Shown here: positions 16,648 through 24,588 of the stretch, in pieces | Layout of the letters: each line of letters opens with the position of its first letter | Position numbering within the stretch: position 1 is the first letter of the stretch | Source: Arthrobacter sp. ok362 | Lineage (GTDB): Bacteria > Actinomycetota > Actinomycetes > Actinomycetales > Micrococcaceae | Assembly: GCF_900102785.1 (NCBI RefSeq) | Contig: NZ_FNGC01000014.1 | Coordinates: 62,001-126,000, forward strand | Length of the DNA: 64,000 nt | Direction of reading: 5' to 3' | The notes under the pieces: generated by a model | Database searches by the model: none | What the model saw: the letters and a program-made list of their open reading frames with translations, nothing else | Told to the model about the DNA's origin: nothing | Translations under genes and position numbers: made by a program

Positions 16648-16725
16648 CCACTTATACGAAGTTATACGGAGTTATAGGGGGTTATAGGAAAAACCCTATA
16701 ACCCCCTAGAACTCCGTATAAGTGG
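16648..16725. repeat. 27-bp inverted repeat built from 10-bp periodic units
   Basis: The arms at 16662-16688 and 16695-16721 pair over 27 bases with one mismatch around the 6-base loop AAAAAC. The left side is a row of four 10-base units: TTATACGAAG, TTATACGGAG, TTATAGGGGG, TTATAGGAAA. The first unit includes TATACGAAGTTAT, identical to one loxP arm, but no second arm at the right spacing. The AT/G pattern is unlike the GC-rich surroundings. Candidate roles are a protein-binding array, a replication or transfer origin, or a terminator. Confidence 0.8.
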
Positions 16726-16880
16726 GGGGTGAACCTGGTGGAACCCCTACAGCTCCGGCCAGGTGAAAACGGCAGTTTGATTCAGGACCGGTGTGACGGC
16801 TGGAACGACCGATGCCACCCCTTCGTCCGGACCAAGACCAGGGAACGCGACATTAGATCCGAAGGGCACCTCCTGTCGGG

Positions 16881-17132
16881 CTACTGTAGATCGTCCGGGA
16901 CGCCGAACCGCCTTCCAATGAGTACGCGAATGGCCGCGAGTAGAGGCTGATCTTCCAGCGCAATGCCCTCGCCCCCGTAATGCACACCCGTTTCTTCACC
17001 CACTGCTTCTATGTCAAAAAGGTTGAGGACCTCGGCCACGCGAACCTGATACTCGGTGGCGTTCATTTGGCGAGACACGCGAACTGGAATTGTGCTGAGT
17101 TTGCGCGCGACCTTAGCAGCGGAATCATTCAT
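16881..17132 (-). CDS. small hypothetical protein, downstream gene of a coupled pair
   Basis: An 83-residue acidic protein: KVARKLSTIPVRVSRQMNATEYQVRVAEVLNLFDIEAVGEETGVHYGGEG, ending VLIGRRFGVPDDLQ. No family recognised. Its ATG at 17132 overlaps the TGA of the upstream small frame (ATGA), which suggests translational coupling. The ribosome site AAGAG is weak. Confidence 0.5.
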   Translation of the reverse strand: MNDSAAKVARKLSTIPVRVSRQMNATEYQVRVAEVLNLFDIEAVGEETGVHYGGEGIALEDQPLLAAIRVLIGRRFGVPDDLQ

Positions 17133-17356
17133 GGGCGCACTCTTGCATGGCGTTCCGCCATTTCACAAGGGGGGCGCTTCGGACCTGGTCCGGGAGCATG
17201 AGGCGACGTTAGGCTCGCGGGAGCTGGGCCCATCCTCCCGCGGCACCCGCCGGCAAAACCTCGTCGGCGCAGGTTCCTATAGCGGCGGATCGTCCTGACA
17301 CCCACCAGGCTGCTGGCCGCTTCTTCGCCCGAGAGTGCGCAGTCAATCCACAACAT
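17129..17356 (-). CDS. small putative HTH protein under a palindromic operator
   Basis: A 75-residue frame starting LWIDCALSGEEAASSLVGVRTIRRYRNLRR, which resembles a helix-turn-helix (EEAA-x3-GV-x-TI-RRYR). The rest is Pro/Arg/Gly-rich and less convincing. Its ATG lies inside a 26-base palindrome (17349-17374), as expected for an autoregulator, and its stop overlaps the next gene's start. It could also be non-coding leader; moderate doubt. Confidence 0.35.
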   Translation of the reverse strand: MLWIDCALSGEEAASSLVGVRTIRRYRNLRRRGFAGGCRGRMGPAPASLTSPHAPGPGPKRPPCEMAERHARVRP

Positions 17357-17374
17357 AATGACCGTTATGTTGTG
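17349..17374. promoter_or_regulatory. palindromic operator candidate
   Basis: CACAACATAA and TTATGTTGTG form a perfect 10-bp inverted repeat around TGACCG. It overlaps the start of the small HTH frame on the minus strand and lies 125 bases upstream of the plus-strand gene at 17499, so it could control both directions. Confidence 0.6.
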
Positions 17375-17498
17375 ACTCCATCACCCAACGGTTTGAGCAG
17401 GACCAAATCAAGGTCGGTTGCAACCGGGCTTGACTCTGGCATTCACGGAAGTCATACTCAGAGGGTCAACCTCAGTTACAAGCCACCTTGGAGTTCAA

Positions 17499-17990
17499 GT
17501 GATTATTCCCGTTACCGTCCACGTCCCCGATCACCGCGTGGAAGAGTTCTACATCCGCTTTGGAGAGTTCGTAGCCGACGTCCCAAATCCCGATGCGCCC
17601 ACCCTGTTGCCGTCCGGGACCGTTCCCTCATGGGTTGAGACTGACGAAGCCCCTTCCATGGCCGCAAAACTATGGGATGAGATCTCGCTGCCGGGAAAGG
17701 GCATTCTCCGTCACATGATAGAAGCGGCCCGTAATGAGACCGCGCACCTCCTTCCAAAAGAACTCGCCGATCTAAGCCAGTATCCGAAAGGCGCTCCGGG
17801 GGTAGCTGGCATTCTCGGTGGCGTGGGGAAGGCAATTCGTCGTGCGGGCCTTCCCGTGTACACCACTCCAAGGGGTACTTCTTGGCACTACATCTGGGAT
17901 TGGGACGGTGAGCGCTACTCCATGACGCCGGAGGTCGCTCGCCTCCTGCGCAAGGCCTCGCAACCCGGAGGGCGAGCGTCAGACAGATAG
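17499..17990 (+). CDS. hypothetical protein, unknown function
   Basis: A 163-residue protein. The N-terminus IIPVTVHVPDHRVEEFYIRFGEFVAD is beta-alpha; the C-terminus VYTTPRGTSWHYIWDWDGERYSMTPEVARLLRKA is Trp-rich and wHTH-like. No family recognised. GTG at 17499 follows TTGGAG with five bases between; an upstream ATG at 17418 gives a poor N-terminus. Located within the candidate element. Confidence 0.5.
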   Translation: MIIPVTVHVPDHRVEEFYIRFGEFVADVPNPDAPTLLPSGTVPSWVETDEAPSMAAKLWDEISLPGKGILRHMIEAARNETAHLLPKELADLSQYPKGAPGVAGILGGVGKAIRRAGLPVYTTPRGTSWHYIWDWDGERYSMTPEVARLLRKASQPGGRASDR

Positions 17991-18097
17991 CCTACGTAGA
18001 AGTGCTTTGGGGGCGGCTCCCGCCTCGTTGACGGGAAGCCTTGGAAGGTGTTGCCCTCTCTGGAATGATGAACGCAACCTGCAGAGAGGGCGAGCCC

Positions 18098-18460
18098 ATG
18101 TCCGCTGTCAATAAGGAAGCCAGGGCGTCCAAGGAACAATCCATTCTCCGGATTCGGAGGGGTATCCGGGCAGCCCAACTTCGGGTCACCCTGGACGAGA
18201 TCCGGGGGCGACAGACGCCAGAAGCGGTCGTGCGACTGTCGCAGTTAACGCCCCCGCGGCTGCCGTCGCCCTCCGATACGCTGAGAACGCCGGATGGGAC
18301 GCTCCGGAGGGACCCGGAGGCTCGGAGGGAATTGGCGCTCCACATACGCCGCAATATCCTGGCCGCGCAGTTGAGGGTCGCCCTGGACGAGCAGCGGGGC
18401 CGGCCGACCCCCGAGGCCGTGAAGCGACTGGCCCAGAGAAAGCTTCCGGCACTGGAGTAG
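18098..18460 (+). CDS. small protein with two tandem copies of a ~36-residue motif
   Basis: A 120-residue basic protein made of an internal duplication: IRRGIRAAQLRVTLDEIR then GRQTPEAVVRLSQL, and later IRRNILAAQLRVALDEQR then GRPTPEAVKRLAQR. Each unit is a predicted helix with conserved AAQLRVxLDE followed by TPEAVxRLxQ, suggesting a pseudo-dimeric DNA- or protein-binding domain. ATG at 18098 follows AGAGGG. No named family recognised; similar motifs could be an uncharacterised regulator. It is convergent with the DUF4062 gene. Confidence 0.6.
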   Translation: MSAVNKEARASKEQSILRIRRGIRAAQLRVTLDEIRGRQTPEAVVRLSQLTPPRLPSPSDTLRTPDGTLRRDPEARRELALHIRRNILAAQLRVALDEQRGRPTPEAVKRLAQRKLPALE

Positions 18461-18494
18461 TCCTCCGACGCCTTACCTAGGGAGAACTCCGTGA

Positions 18495-19577
18495 CTATGT
18501 ATCAAGAGGTTTAGCGGCAGGCTTCTTGATGGCTCGCAGTCTTAGTAGGGTATCTCTCCCCATTTCCGTCAGCCGCCAATACTTGTTTCGATCCGCAACT
18601 CCACGTGGCTTTGTGCCGTGAGCAGTGACGTTGAGCGCGAACAGTTGCATGAGGATGTCGTCCAGTGCCTGCCTTGACAGTCGGACGTCCGAGAGCTCAC
18701 CTAGCGACGGCGGCAGAAGTTCTTTGTGATCGCCCAGCACTAACCGCTCAGCATAGGAATTCAGGGCGGTGACAAGCTCTTGCTCGCTTGCCTCATCTAC
18801 GAGTCGCGGTGCTAGTTCGGCCATGATTTGATTCCAGGTCACGGGCACCGTGGTTGTGTGTTGCAGAATCTCCGCCGGTTCAAACAAGGTTTCCTGAGCA
18901 CGCAGTCCCGAGACTGAGTAGTAGTCAATAAGGAATTCCATCTCATAAACGTCGTCACCCGAGGCAAGGTCGTCAGGAATCTGGGCCTCCGCTGCCTTGG
19001 CGGATTGAGCCTCTTGTTTTAGCTCGGCGACCTGGGCGCGGAGCTGTGCCACTTCGGTCTCGGCCTCCGGCGTCAGGGCATAACGCCCGCGTACCCAACC
19101 TTCGGCGTCGGTACCGCGCATCGCGATGTTGAGCGCGCGCGACACCTTTGATCCCAGGTCCTCCGCCCCGTTGTACATCTTCACGTGCTTCGTCTGGACC
19201 TTGGCGCGGAACTTCTCGAGGCGCTCTCGTGCTGCAGCGTCCATTTCGGTTTTGTTGGCCGGAATACTTCCGGGGTCGGCATGGACGAAGCCCAGGACGG
19301 GGATACCTTGTCCCACAGCGTAGTCGTACTCCATTTCGGTGTAGCTCATGCCTAGCTCGCTCATGCTGCCATAGCGACCGCCCACGACAACGACGTAGAA
19401 GTCGCTCTGGTCGATGACCTTCTTGATGAGCGTCCACTGGTCCTCGTCTGCGGCGGGAAACATTTCCATGCCAGCCGGGAGGCAGTCCAGTTCCAACAGA
19501 GCTTGGATGACTTCCCTGCGCTCATCGACGAGGTCGGTGAAGGTGGAGCTGATGAAGACTTGGTAGCGGCGATCCAT
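18495..19577 (-). CDS. DUF4062-domain protein (TIR/SIR2-like fold)
   Basis: A 360-residue protein. The N-terminal DUF4062 domain starts YQVFISSTFTDLVDERREVIQALLELDCLPAGMEMFPA and continues IDQSDFYVVVVGGRYGS, SYTEMEYDYAVGQGIPVLGFV. DUF4062 is a flavodoxin/TIR-like fold often found at the N-terminus of defence and signalling proteins. A coiled coil follows (about 175-200), then a C-terminal domain of ~150 residues with a wHTH-like end (NKYWRLTEMGRDTLLRLRAI). This has no NTPase domain, so if it is an effector its partner is elsewhere. It is the last gene before the right repeat, transcribed leftward. Confidence 0.82.
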   Translation of the reverse strand: MDRRYQVFISSTFTDLVDERREVIQALLELDCLPAGMEMFPAADEDQWTLIKKVIDQSDFYVVVVGGRYGSMSELGMSYTEMEYDYAVGQGIPVLGFVHADPGSIPANKTEMDAAARERLEKFRAKVQTKHVKMYNGAEDLGSKVSRALNIAMRGTDAEGWVRGRYALTPEAETEVAQLRAQVAELKQEAQSAKAAEAQIPDDLASGDDVYEMEFLIDYYSVSGLRAQETLFEPAEILQHTTTVPVTWNQIMAELAPRLVDEASEQELVTALNSYAERLVLGDHKELLPPSLGELSDVRLSRQALDDILMQLFALNVTAHGTKPRGVADRNKYWRLTEMGRDTLLRLRAIKKPAAKPLDT

Positions 19578-19718
19578 AGATGATGTCTAGCACACCAGGA
19601 CGGCTTCCAATGTCATCAGCCAGGGGGAAGCGCAGTTGTTAGCAGCGCGATGGGGAACCTCCAGTGAGACCCGAGCCTGGGCGTTAGAACTTCGGAGTGG
19701 TCTGGATCTTTTGAAAAT

Positions 19719-19738
19719 TGCACCAAGAATGCACCACG
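19719..19738. promoter_or_regulatory. candidate integrase arm-type site, right
   Basis: TGCACCAAGAATGCACCA: two TGCACCA units 11 bases apart, 48 bases inside the right tRNA-like repeat and in the same orientation as the left pair at 11239. Confidence 0.45.
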
Positions 19739-19756
19739 ATGACCTTGAGAATGCAG

Positions 19757-19782
19757 AAAACCCCCGGTTTCCCTGGGGTTTT
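19757..19782 (-). terminator. hairpin beside the right tRNA-like repeat
   Basis: AAAACCCC at 19757-19764 pairs with GGGGTTTT at 19775-19782. On the minus strand it follows the CCA end of the tRNA-like sequence and ends in a T-run. Confidence 0.65.
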
Positions 19783-19785
19783 CCT

Positions 19786-19874
19786 TGGCGGTGACGGTGG
19801 GATTTGAACCCACGTTGGGTCCGGTTCCCCAAATTGCGGGACAATGGAAGTCCCGACCACGAAAGCGGGCCACC
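19786..19874 (-). repeat. candidate attachment site: tRNA-Ser-like 3' end inside a degenerate 89-nt tRNA-like sequence
   Basis: The last 27 bases (19786-19812) match the left repeat with one mismatch: T-arm GTGGG-TTCAAAT-CCCAC, acceptor CGTCACC, then GCCA. Further 5' there is a long variable-arm-like stem TTGGG/CCCAA, an anticodon-like stem GGGAC/GTCCC with loop TTCCATT, and GGTGGCC pairing with six of seven acceptor bases (one as G-T wobble). The D-arm is not canonical, so this is not called a functional tRNA. Confidence 0.5.
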
Positions 19875-19919
19875 TTGATTAGTCCAGCAGGATGCCGACG
19901 GCTTCACCCGGCTGACTCC

Positions 19920-20687
19920 ATGGGGCTGGGCGGGGCCGGCCGCGCCGGCCATCTCGATCCGCTGCTGTATCCGTGGGACCCGCCCGTGGCCTCGGGGGTC
20001 ATGGACGGCAATGACTTCCGGCCCCTTGAGCTCTCAGCCGGACTGGATGAAGCCCTCGCGCAAGCCAGCGCGGCACCGCTGGAAGCCCGTTCCCTGGTGG
20101 TCGCCATCGGCTCGAATTCAAGCGCCGACGTGATGCGGAGGAAATTCGCCAACTACCACCAGCCTGTCAGCGCGGTCCTGCCGCTGGTCCGGGGGCAGCT
20201 CCACAACATCGCCGTTGGCCACTCCGCCCACGTGAGCAAGGCCGGCTACATCGCCGCCGCCCCGTATCCGCTGCTGGGAGAGTGCACGGCGGTCTGGCTT
20301 TCGTGGCTGGACGACGTCCAGCTGATGGCCCTCGACGACACGGAGCCCAACTACCGGCGGATCCAGGTCGACGGCGAAGCCTGCCCGCTCGTGGCGGACC
20401 TCGGGGACCGTCCGGAGGAGTTTTCGCTGTTTACCTCGCGCTGGGGCGTGCTGACCGACGGCGACGGCGGGAAGCTTCCCTTCCTTGACCAGCCTGCCCT
20501 CTTCGGGCTCCTCGCCAGCAGCGGCACCGGGGACCTCCTGGAGGAGGGGAAGTCCGTGTTCGACGGGCCGCCGGAGCGTGTTGCCGAGCAACTCGCGATG
20601 CCCTCGGTCCAGGCCTGGGCCAGGGAATGGTTCAGCTCTGCCGGCCTCGCCGCGGCCGTGGACTTCGACGGGCCTTGCGCTGGGTAG
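19920..20687 (+). CDS. hypothetical protein, possibly 5'-truncated
   Basis: A 255-residue protein (DGNDFRPLELSAGLDEALAQ, LEARSLVVAIGSNSSADVMRRKFANYHQPVSAVLPLVRG, VGHSAHVSKAGYIAAAPYPLLGE). No family recognised. The frame is open upstream into the tRNA-like repeat, so the element insertion may have cut or sit just before its 5' end. ATG at 19920 has no good ribosome site. GC content and codon use are typical of the chromosome, so it marks the return to host-like sequence. Confidence 0.6.
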   Translation: MGLGGAGRAGHLDPLLYPWDPPVASGVMDGNDFRPLELSAGLDEALAQASAAPLEARSLVVAIGSNSSADVMRRKFANYHQPVSAVLPLVRGQLHNIAVGHSAHVSKAGYIAAAPYPLLGECTAVWLSWLDDVQLMALDDTEPNYRRIQVDGEACPLVADLGDRPEEFSLFTSRWGVLTDGDGGKLPFLDQPALFGLLASSGTGDLLEEGKSVFDGPPERVAEQLAMPSVQAWAREWFSSAGLAAAVDFDGPCAG

Positions 20688-20709
20688 CCGCCCCTGTGGA
20701 ACGTCGCCG

Positions 20710-21850
20710 TCACCGGGCGGCGATGTTCCCGGCGATGTGCTGCGCAATGTACCCGGCATCGCGGCCCACGCCCGCCACGATGGACGAGCCGTGCCCGGTC
20801 AGCCACGGCAACCCGACGGCGTACAGGCCCGGGTGTTCGGTGACGCCCCGGTGGTGCCGGGGGTAGTTCCAATCGTCCAGCACCGGGATGTCCAAGATGC
20901 TGAAGTCCAGCCGGTAGCCCGTGGGCCGGAGGACCGACGTGACGTTGGCGGCTTCGAGATTCAGCCGCGCGGGCTCCGAAGGAAGCCAATCGTCCTTGCG
21001 CGGCGGCTCCGGCTCCGGTGCCGACATGCCGGTGGCGGCAATATAGCTGTCGAACATCGGCTTCATCCGCTGGTAGAACGCCGCCTCCACCAGGCCCAGG
21101 CGTTCCGGAAGGTCATCACTGAAGACGAGGCCGCCGTCGTCGGATGCTTCCAAATGGCCGTGCAACCGGACACCGCGCCGGCCGAGGTCCCGCAGGTGGA
21201 TATCGTGGCCGCCGTCGGCGCCGGACACCAGCGGGTTGCAGGCGAACCTCGCCGCGGGGGAGGGCAACTGCCCCACGGTGAGGCCGTTCAGTCCGTAGTC
21301 GGGGCCGAATTGTGCAAGCTGCATCGTCCAATAGAGGAGGTCCTGGCCGCGGTATCTGCGCGGTGCTTCCGGGCACGTGGACACCGCCAGGTGGATTTCG
21401 CGGCCGACGGCGAGCAGTTCCTCGGCGATCTGGCCGCCGGACTGGCCGGTGCCAACGATGAGCACGGCTCCGTCGGGCAGTTGGCCCGGGTTGCGGTAGC
21501 TGTCGGTGTGAAGTTGCAGGATGGGGCTGGGCAGTTGCGCCGACAGTGCGGGGATTTTCGGCTTCTGGTAGCCGCCGGTGGCGAGCACCACGTTCCGGGC
21601 CCGCCAGCTGCCCTGGGTTGTGGCCACGTTGAAGCCGCCGCCGTCCGCGGGCGCGATGCGAGTGACCTCCGCACCCGTCCGGACGGGGGCGGCAATGCTC
21701 TCCGCATAGTGCCGGAAATAGCCGATGAGGTCATTTCGCAGCATGAATGCTTCCGGGGCGGGGCCGTCATACGGCATGCCGGGCAGCGCGAGCGAGAAGT
21801 TCGGCGTGTTCAGGCAAAACGCGTCCCAGCGGTCCTGCCATGCCCGCTCA
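20710..21850 (-). pseudogene. flavin-containing monooxygenase-like protein lacking its FAD-binding N-terminus
   Basis: About 380 codons nearly parallel to the intact gene at 52306-53607. Shared segments include AWQDRWDAFCLNTPNF, VLATGGYQKPKIPA, the NADPH loop VLIVGTGQSGGQIAEELL and LDFSILDIPVLDDWNYPRHHRGV. The intact copy starts with VVIGAGQAGLATSYWL, the Rossmann GxGxxG for FAD; here the homology begins only at AWQDRW, so about 45 residues are lost and no FAD site remains. The sequence upstream of ~21850 is unrelated. Probably inactive. Confidence 0.75.
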
Positions 21851-21889
21851 CCACGCAGTCGCCGAAGCAATATGCCACTTTAGAAGCGA

Positions 21890-22465
21890 TCAGCCGAGAG
21901 CCTGGCGCTCGCCAACGGCAACCGCATCCAGCGTGACGTACGTCCGCCGCCGTCGCTCAAGCCTTTGCTGCTGGGCGGGCGAGGGAATCCGGGCGCCCTT
22001 GGCGCGGTTGCATCTGCTGCACGCGGCCACGAAATTCTGCAGGCTCGTGGATCCGCCCTTGGACCACGGATAGAAATGATCACCATGCTCCGCAGGGCGG
22101 GAACAACGACGGCGGAAGCCCGCCTCCATCTCGCATTGTCCGTCGGCTCGGGCCATCCCTTCGCGGCGCTGTTGCCGCGTGAATTGCCGGACGGGATCCC
22201 TCCGCCGGACGTCCCGTGCCTGGATGATGAGCACGGTGACGATCAGGACGACAACGAGCACTCCCGGGAACGCCACCGCGGCCAGTACTCCGTCGAACAT
22301 TTGGCTGAAAATTGCGGTCACGGTAGTGGCTCGCTGACCAGCGGTTGGCTTCCGAAAGTTTGCCAGAAGCGCGAAGATAACCCCGGCGAAGATCCAGACT
22401 GTCAGGCCGGCCATGGCCAGCCGGAGCGCCTGACGTATCCAGTAGATGCGCTTCAGTTCCAACAT
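21890..22465 (-). CDS. membrane-anchored HNH endonuclease
   Basis: A 191-residue protein with two transmembrane segments (about 10-35 and 60-82) and a C-terminal HNH domain: GQCEMEAGFRRRCSRPAEHGDHFYPWSKGGSTSLQNFVAACSRCNRAKGARIPSP. Cys pairs (C..C, CxxC) and H-x-D-H, N and N-R give the HNH core. Membrane-tethered HNH proteins of this sort are common in Arthrobacter-like genomes; role unknown. A C-terminal duplicate of this gene lies at 25195-25333. It begins just upstream of the truncated monooxygenase. Confidence 0.75.
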   Translation of the reverse strand: MLELKRIYWIRQALRLAMAGLTVWIFAGVIFALLANFRKPTAGQRATTVTAIFSQMFDGVLAAVAFPGVLVVVLIVTVLIIQARDVRRRDPVRQFTRQQRREGMARADGQCEMEAGFRRRCSRPAEHGDHFYPWSKGGSTSLQNFVAACSRCNRAKGARIPSPAQQQRLERRRRTYVTLDAVAVGERQALG

Positions 22466-22701
22466 TTAGTCTCTCCCCAATAAGACTCTGGCCCAGTGAT
22501 TTGCGACATCACGACCGCCGAGAGGAATCGTAAATGGAACTTCGTGGAAGGGCGGTGCTAAGGCGCTCGTCGCGGCGACAGGGATAGGCGTCCGTAATCG
22601 CAACCTCCCTTGGTGTCGATTACGACGAGTCCAACCAGCTCAACCAGCGGAATCGGCTTCGCATTCGACGGCTTCAGTCGGCGGGCGCGGTTTCTACAGG
22701 C
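22466..22701. other. intergenic region upstream of the HNH gene
   Basis: About 236 bases with no convincing gene. It separates the HNH gene start from the GH15 stop. Confidence 0.4.
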
Positions 22702-24567
22702 TCAGCCGGCGGGCTTGGTTTCGGCGGGCTTGGTTTCGACCGGCTCAGCCAGCGGCTGCTCGCAGGCAGCGTCCCGGAGGGCCAGCGCTGCCTGGACCAG
22801 CGCCGCGTGGGTTAGGGCCTGGGGGTAGTTTCCGAGGAGGGCGCCGGTGGCCGGATCGATTTCCTCGCTGAACAGGCCCAGCGGACCGGCGAACCCCAGT
22901 AGCGCCTCGAACATTTCCGCGGCCTCGGCTGCCCGTCCCGTGAGGGCGAGGGCCTGGGCGAGCCAGAACGAGCAGGGCAGGAAGGCCCCTTCATCCCCGG
23001 GAAGCCCGTCCTTGCCCGGCGGGTAGCGGTAGAGGAAGGGGTAGCCGGCCGACAGCTCCGTCCGGACGGCATCCACCGTCCCTTGGAGCCTCGAAGAGCC
23101 GGGTTCCTCGAAGCCGGTCACGGGCAGGATCAGCAGGGCCGAGTCGAGGTCGGCCGACCCGTAGGAGCGGATGTACGTGTTCCTGTCCGGGTCGAATCCC
23201 TTAGTCCGGATATCCGCGGAGATCGCGCTTCTCGCCGCTTCCCAGCGGCGCCGCCGCCCGGCGCTGAGGCGGTGGCTTTCGGCGATGCGCAATGCCCGGT
23301 CCAGCGCGAGCCATCCCATGATCTTCGAGTGCACATGGTGCGCGGGATCGCCCCGGATTTCCCAGATGCCGGCGTCCGGTTCTCGCCAGCGCCGCGCGAC
23401 GAGATCCGTGAAGCCGCGCATCGCCCGCCACGTCTCCGAATTGAGCCGGTGCCCCTGCCGCACGAGGTTCCAGGCGGCGTCGAGGACCCAGCCGTAGCCG
23501 TCGAGCTGGTGCTGGTGGGCGGCGCCGTTGCCCGTCCGCACCGGGGCGCTGCCCGCGTAGCCCGGCCAGTCCGCCAGCGTGCGCTCGCGGGGGACATGCC
23601 GGCCGGTCAGGGTGAGCAGGGCCGGCAGCCGGGGCCGCTGCAGCCGGCTGGCGTGCAGGAGCCAGTTCAGGAAGTTCAGGGCCTCGCCGTCTTTGCCCAG
23701 CCCGAGGAATGCGGCAATGCCGATGCTGGCATCCCGCGGCCAGGCGTACCGGTAATCCCAGTTGCGGACTCCGCCCGGGTCCTCCGGCAGGGACGTGGTG
23801 GGCGCAGCCACCGGCGCGCCCGACGGGGAGTAGGTCAGCAGCTTCAGCGTCAGCAGGCTCCGCAGGACCGCTTCGCGGAACGGAACGTCCTGGCTGATGC
23901 CGGAGGCCCAGTCCCGCCACCGGGACTCGTCGGCTTCCACCAGATCCCACGCGGTGTCGGGGTCGACCCAGACCAGCGGTTCCGTATAGGCCAGAGCGAG
24001 CACCATCACCACCGGACGGCCGGGCACCACGGTGACTGCCGTCGTCGTACCCGGCTCCACCCGCAACCCGCCGCTGCAGCCGAGCGACATGGCCAGGGCA
24101 CCCCACTCGCACACCAGGTGCTGCCCCCGCCGGACGCGGGGGCGGAGGCGGCGCTCGCCCAAGCGCGGGTCAAAGTCGACGGCGGCCTGGACCGGTGCGC
24201 CGTCGGCGGCCAGCCGCCGGATCAGGAGCGTCGTGGGCAGCAGACGGCCCGACACCTCCGCCACCATCGCCTCGGTGAGCGTCAGTGTGCCGCCGTCCGT
24301 GGCCCACACCGTCTCGAGCGTCGCGGTGTGCGGCCGGTACCGGCGGACGAGGCGCTCGGCGGGCAGGGCGGGGCAGGCGCGGAAGGTGCCCGCCTCCGGG
24401 CCGCCGAGCAGGGCACCAAAGACGGGATCGCCGTCGAAGGTCGGCGCGCAGAGCCAGTCGATGCCGCCGTCGGCCGAGACCAGGGCGGCCGTGCGCGTGT
24501 CTCCCAGCAGCCCGTAGTCGGCAAGGGCGGGGGAGCGCATGTTCCCGGTTTCCATGTTCTGGTGCAC
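22702..24567 (-). CDS. glycoside hydrolase family 15 protein (glucoamylase/trehalase-like)
   Basis: A 621-residue GH15 enzyme. The N-terminal beta-rich domain starts ALADYGLLGDTRTAALVSADGGIDWLCAPTFD, and the (alpha/alpha)6 catalytic domain holds VRNWDYRYAWPRDASIGIAAFL (about 270-291) with the general-acid region, HQHQLDGYGWVLDAAWNL, and FSEEIDPATGALLGNYPQALTHAALVQ (about 568-594), where the second catalytic Glu lies. It hydrolyses alpha-glucosides; the exact sugar (trehalose, maltodextrin) cannot be told. The C-terminus has short ETKPA repeats that are also DNA repeats at 22690-22740. It follows a membrane-protein gene by 21 bases, in one operon. Confidence 0.9.
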   Translation of the reverse strand: MHQNMETGNMRSPALADYGLLGDTRTAALVSADGGIDWLCAPTFDGDPVFGALLGGPEAGTFRACPALPAERLVRRYRPHTATLETVWATDGGTLTLTEAMVAEVSGRLLPTTLLIRRLAADGAPVQAAVDFDPRLGERRLRPRVRRGQHLVCEWGALAMSLGCSGGLRVEPGTTTAVTVVPGRPVVMVLALAYTEPLVWVDPDTAWDLVEADESRWRDWASGISQDVPFREAVLRSLLTLKLLTYSPSGAPVAAPTTSLPEDPGGVRNWDYRYAWPRDASIGIAAFLGLGKDGEALNFLNWLLHASRLQRPRLPALLTLTGRHVPRERTLADWPGYAGSAPVRTGNGAAHQHQLDGYGWVLDAAWNLVRQGHRLNSETWRAMRGFTDLVARRWREPDAGIWEIRGDPAHHVHSKIMGWLALDRALRIAESHRLSAGRRRRWEAARSAISADIRTKGFDPDRNTYIRSYGSADLDSALLILPVTGFEEPGSSRLQGTVDAVRTELSAGYPFLYRYPPGKDGLPGDEGAFLPCSFWLAQALALTGRAAEAAEMFEALLGFAGPLGLFSEEIDPATGALLGNYPQALTHAALVQAALALRDAACEQPLAEPVETKPAETKPAG

Positions 24568-24588
24568 CTTCTCTCGCGCTGGCCGGCG

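Larger units (their letters stand above)
11108..19812. mobile_element. candidate integrative element (~8.7 kb) between tRNA-like direct repeats
   Basis: The 27-bp repeats at 11108 and 19786 enclose a Ser/Thr kinase, a DUF6308-like gene, a tyrosine integrase remnant, a type III helicase/restriction remnant, an HA-domain protein, several unknown genes and a DUF4062 protein. Tandem TGCACCA units lie inside each end (11239-11257 and 19719-19738), in the same orientation, like arm-type integrase sites. The integrase lacks its 5' part, so the element is probably immobile. Which repeat is attL or attR cannot be settled because neither end holds a normal tRNA. Confidence 0.55.

Noticed and set aside
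16651..16690. Functional loxP site
   Set aside because: Only one 13-base arm matches; no inverted second arm occurs at 8-base spacing, and no Cre-like gene is present.
11108..19812. Prophage
   Set aside because: No capsid, portal, terminase, tail or lysis genes were found between the repeats.
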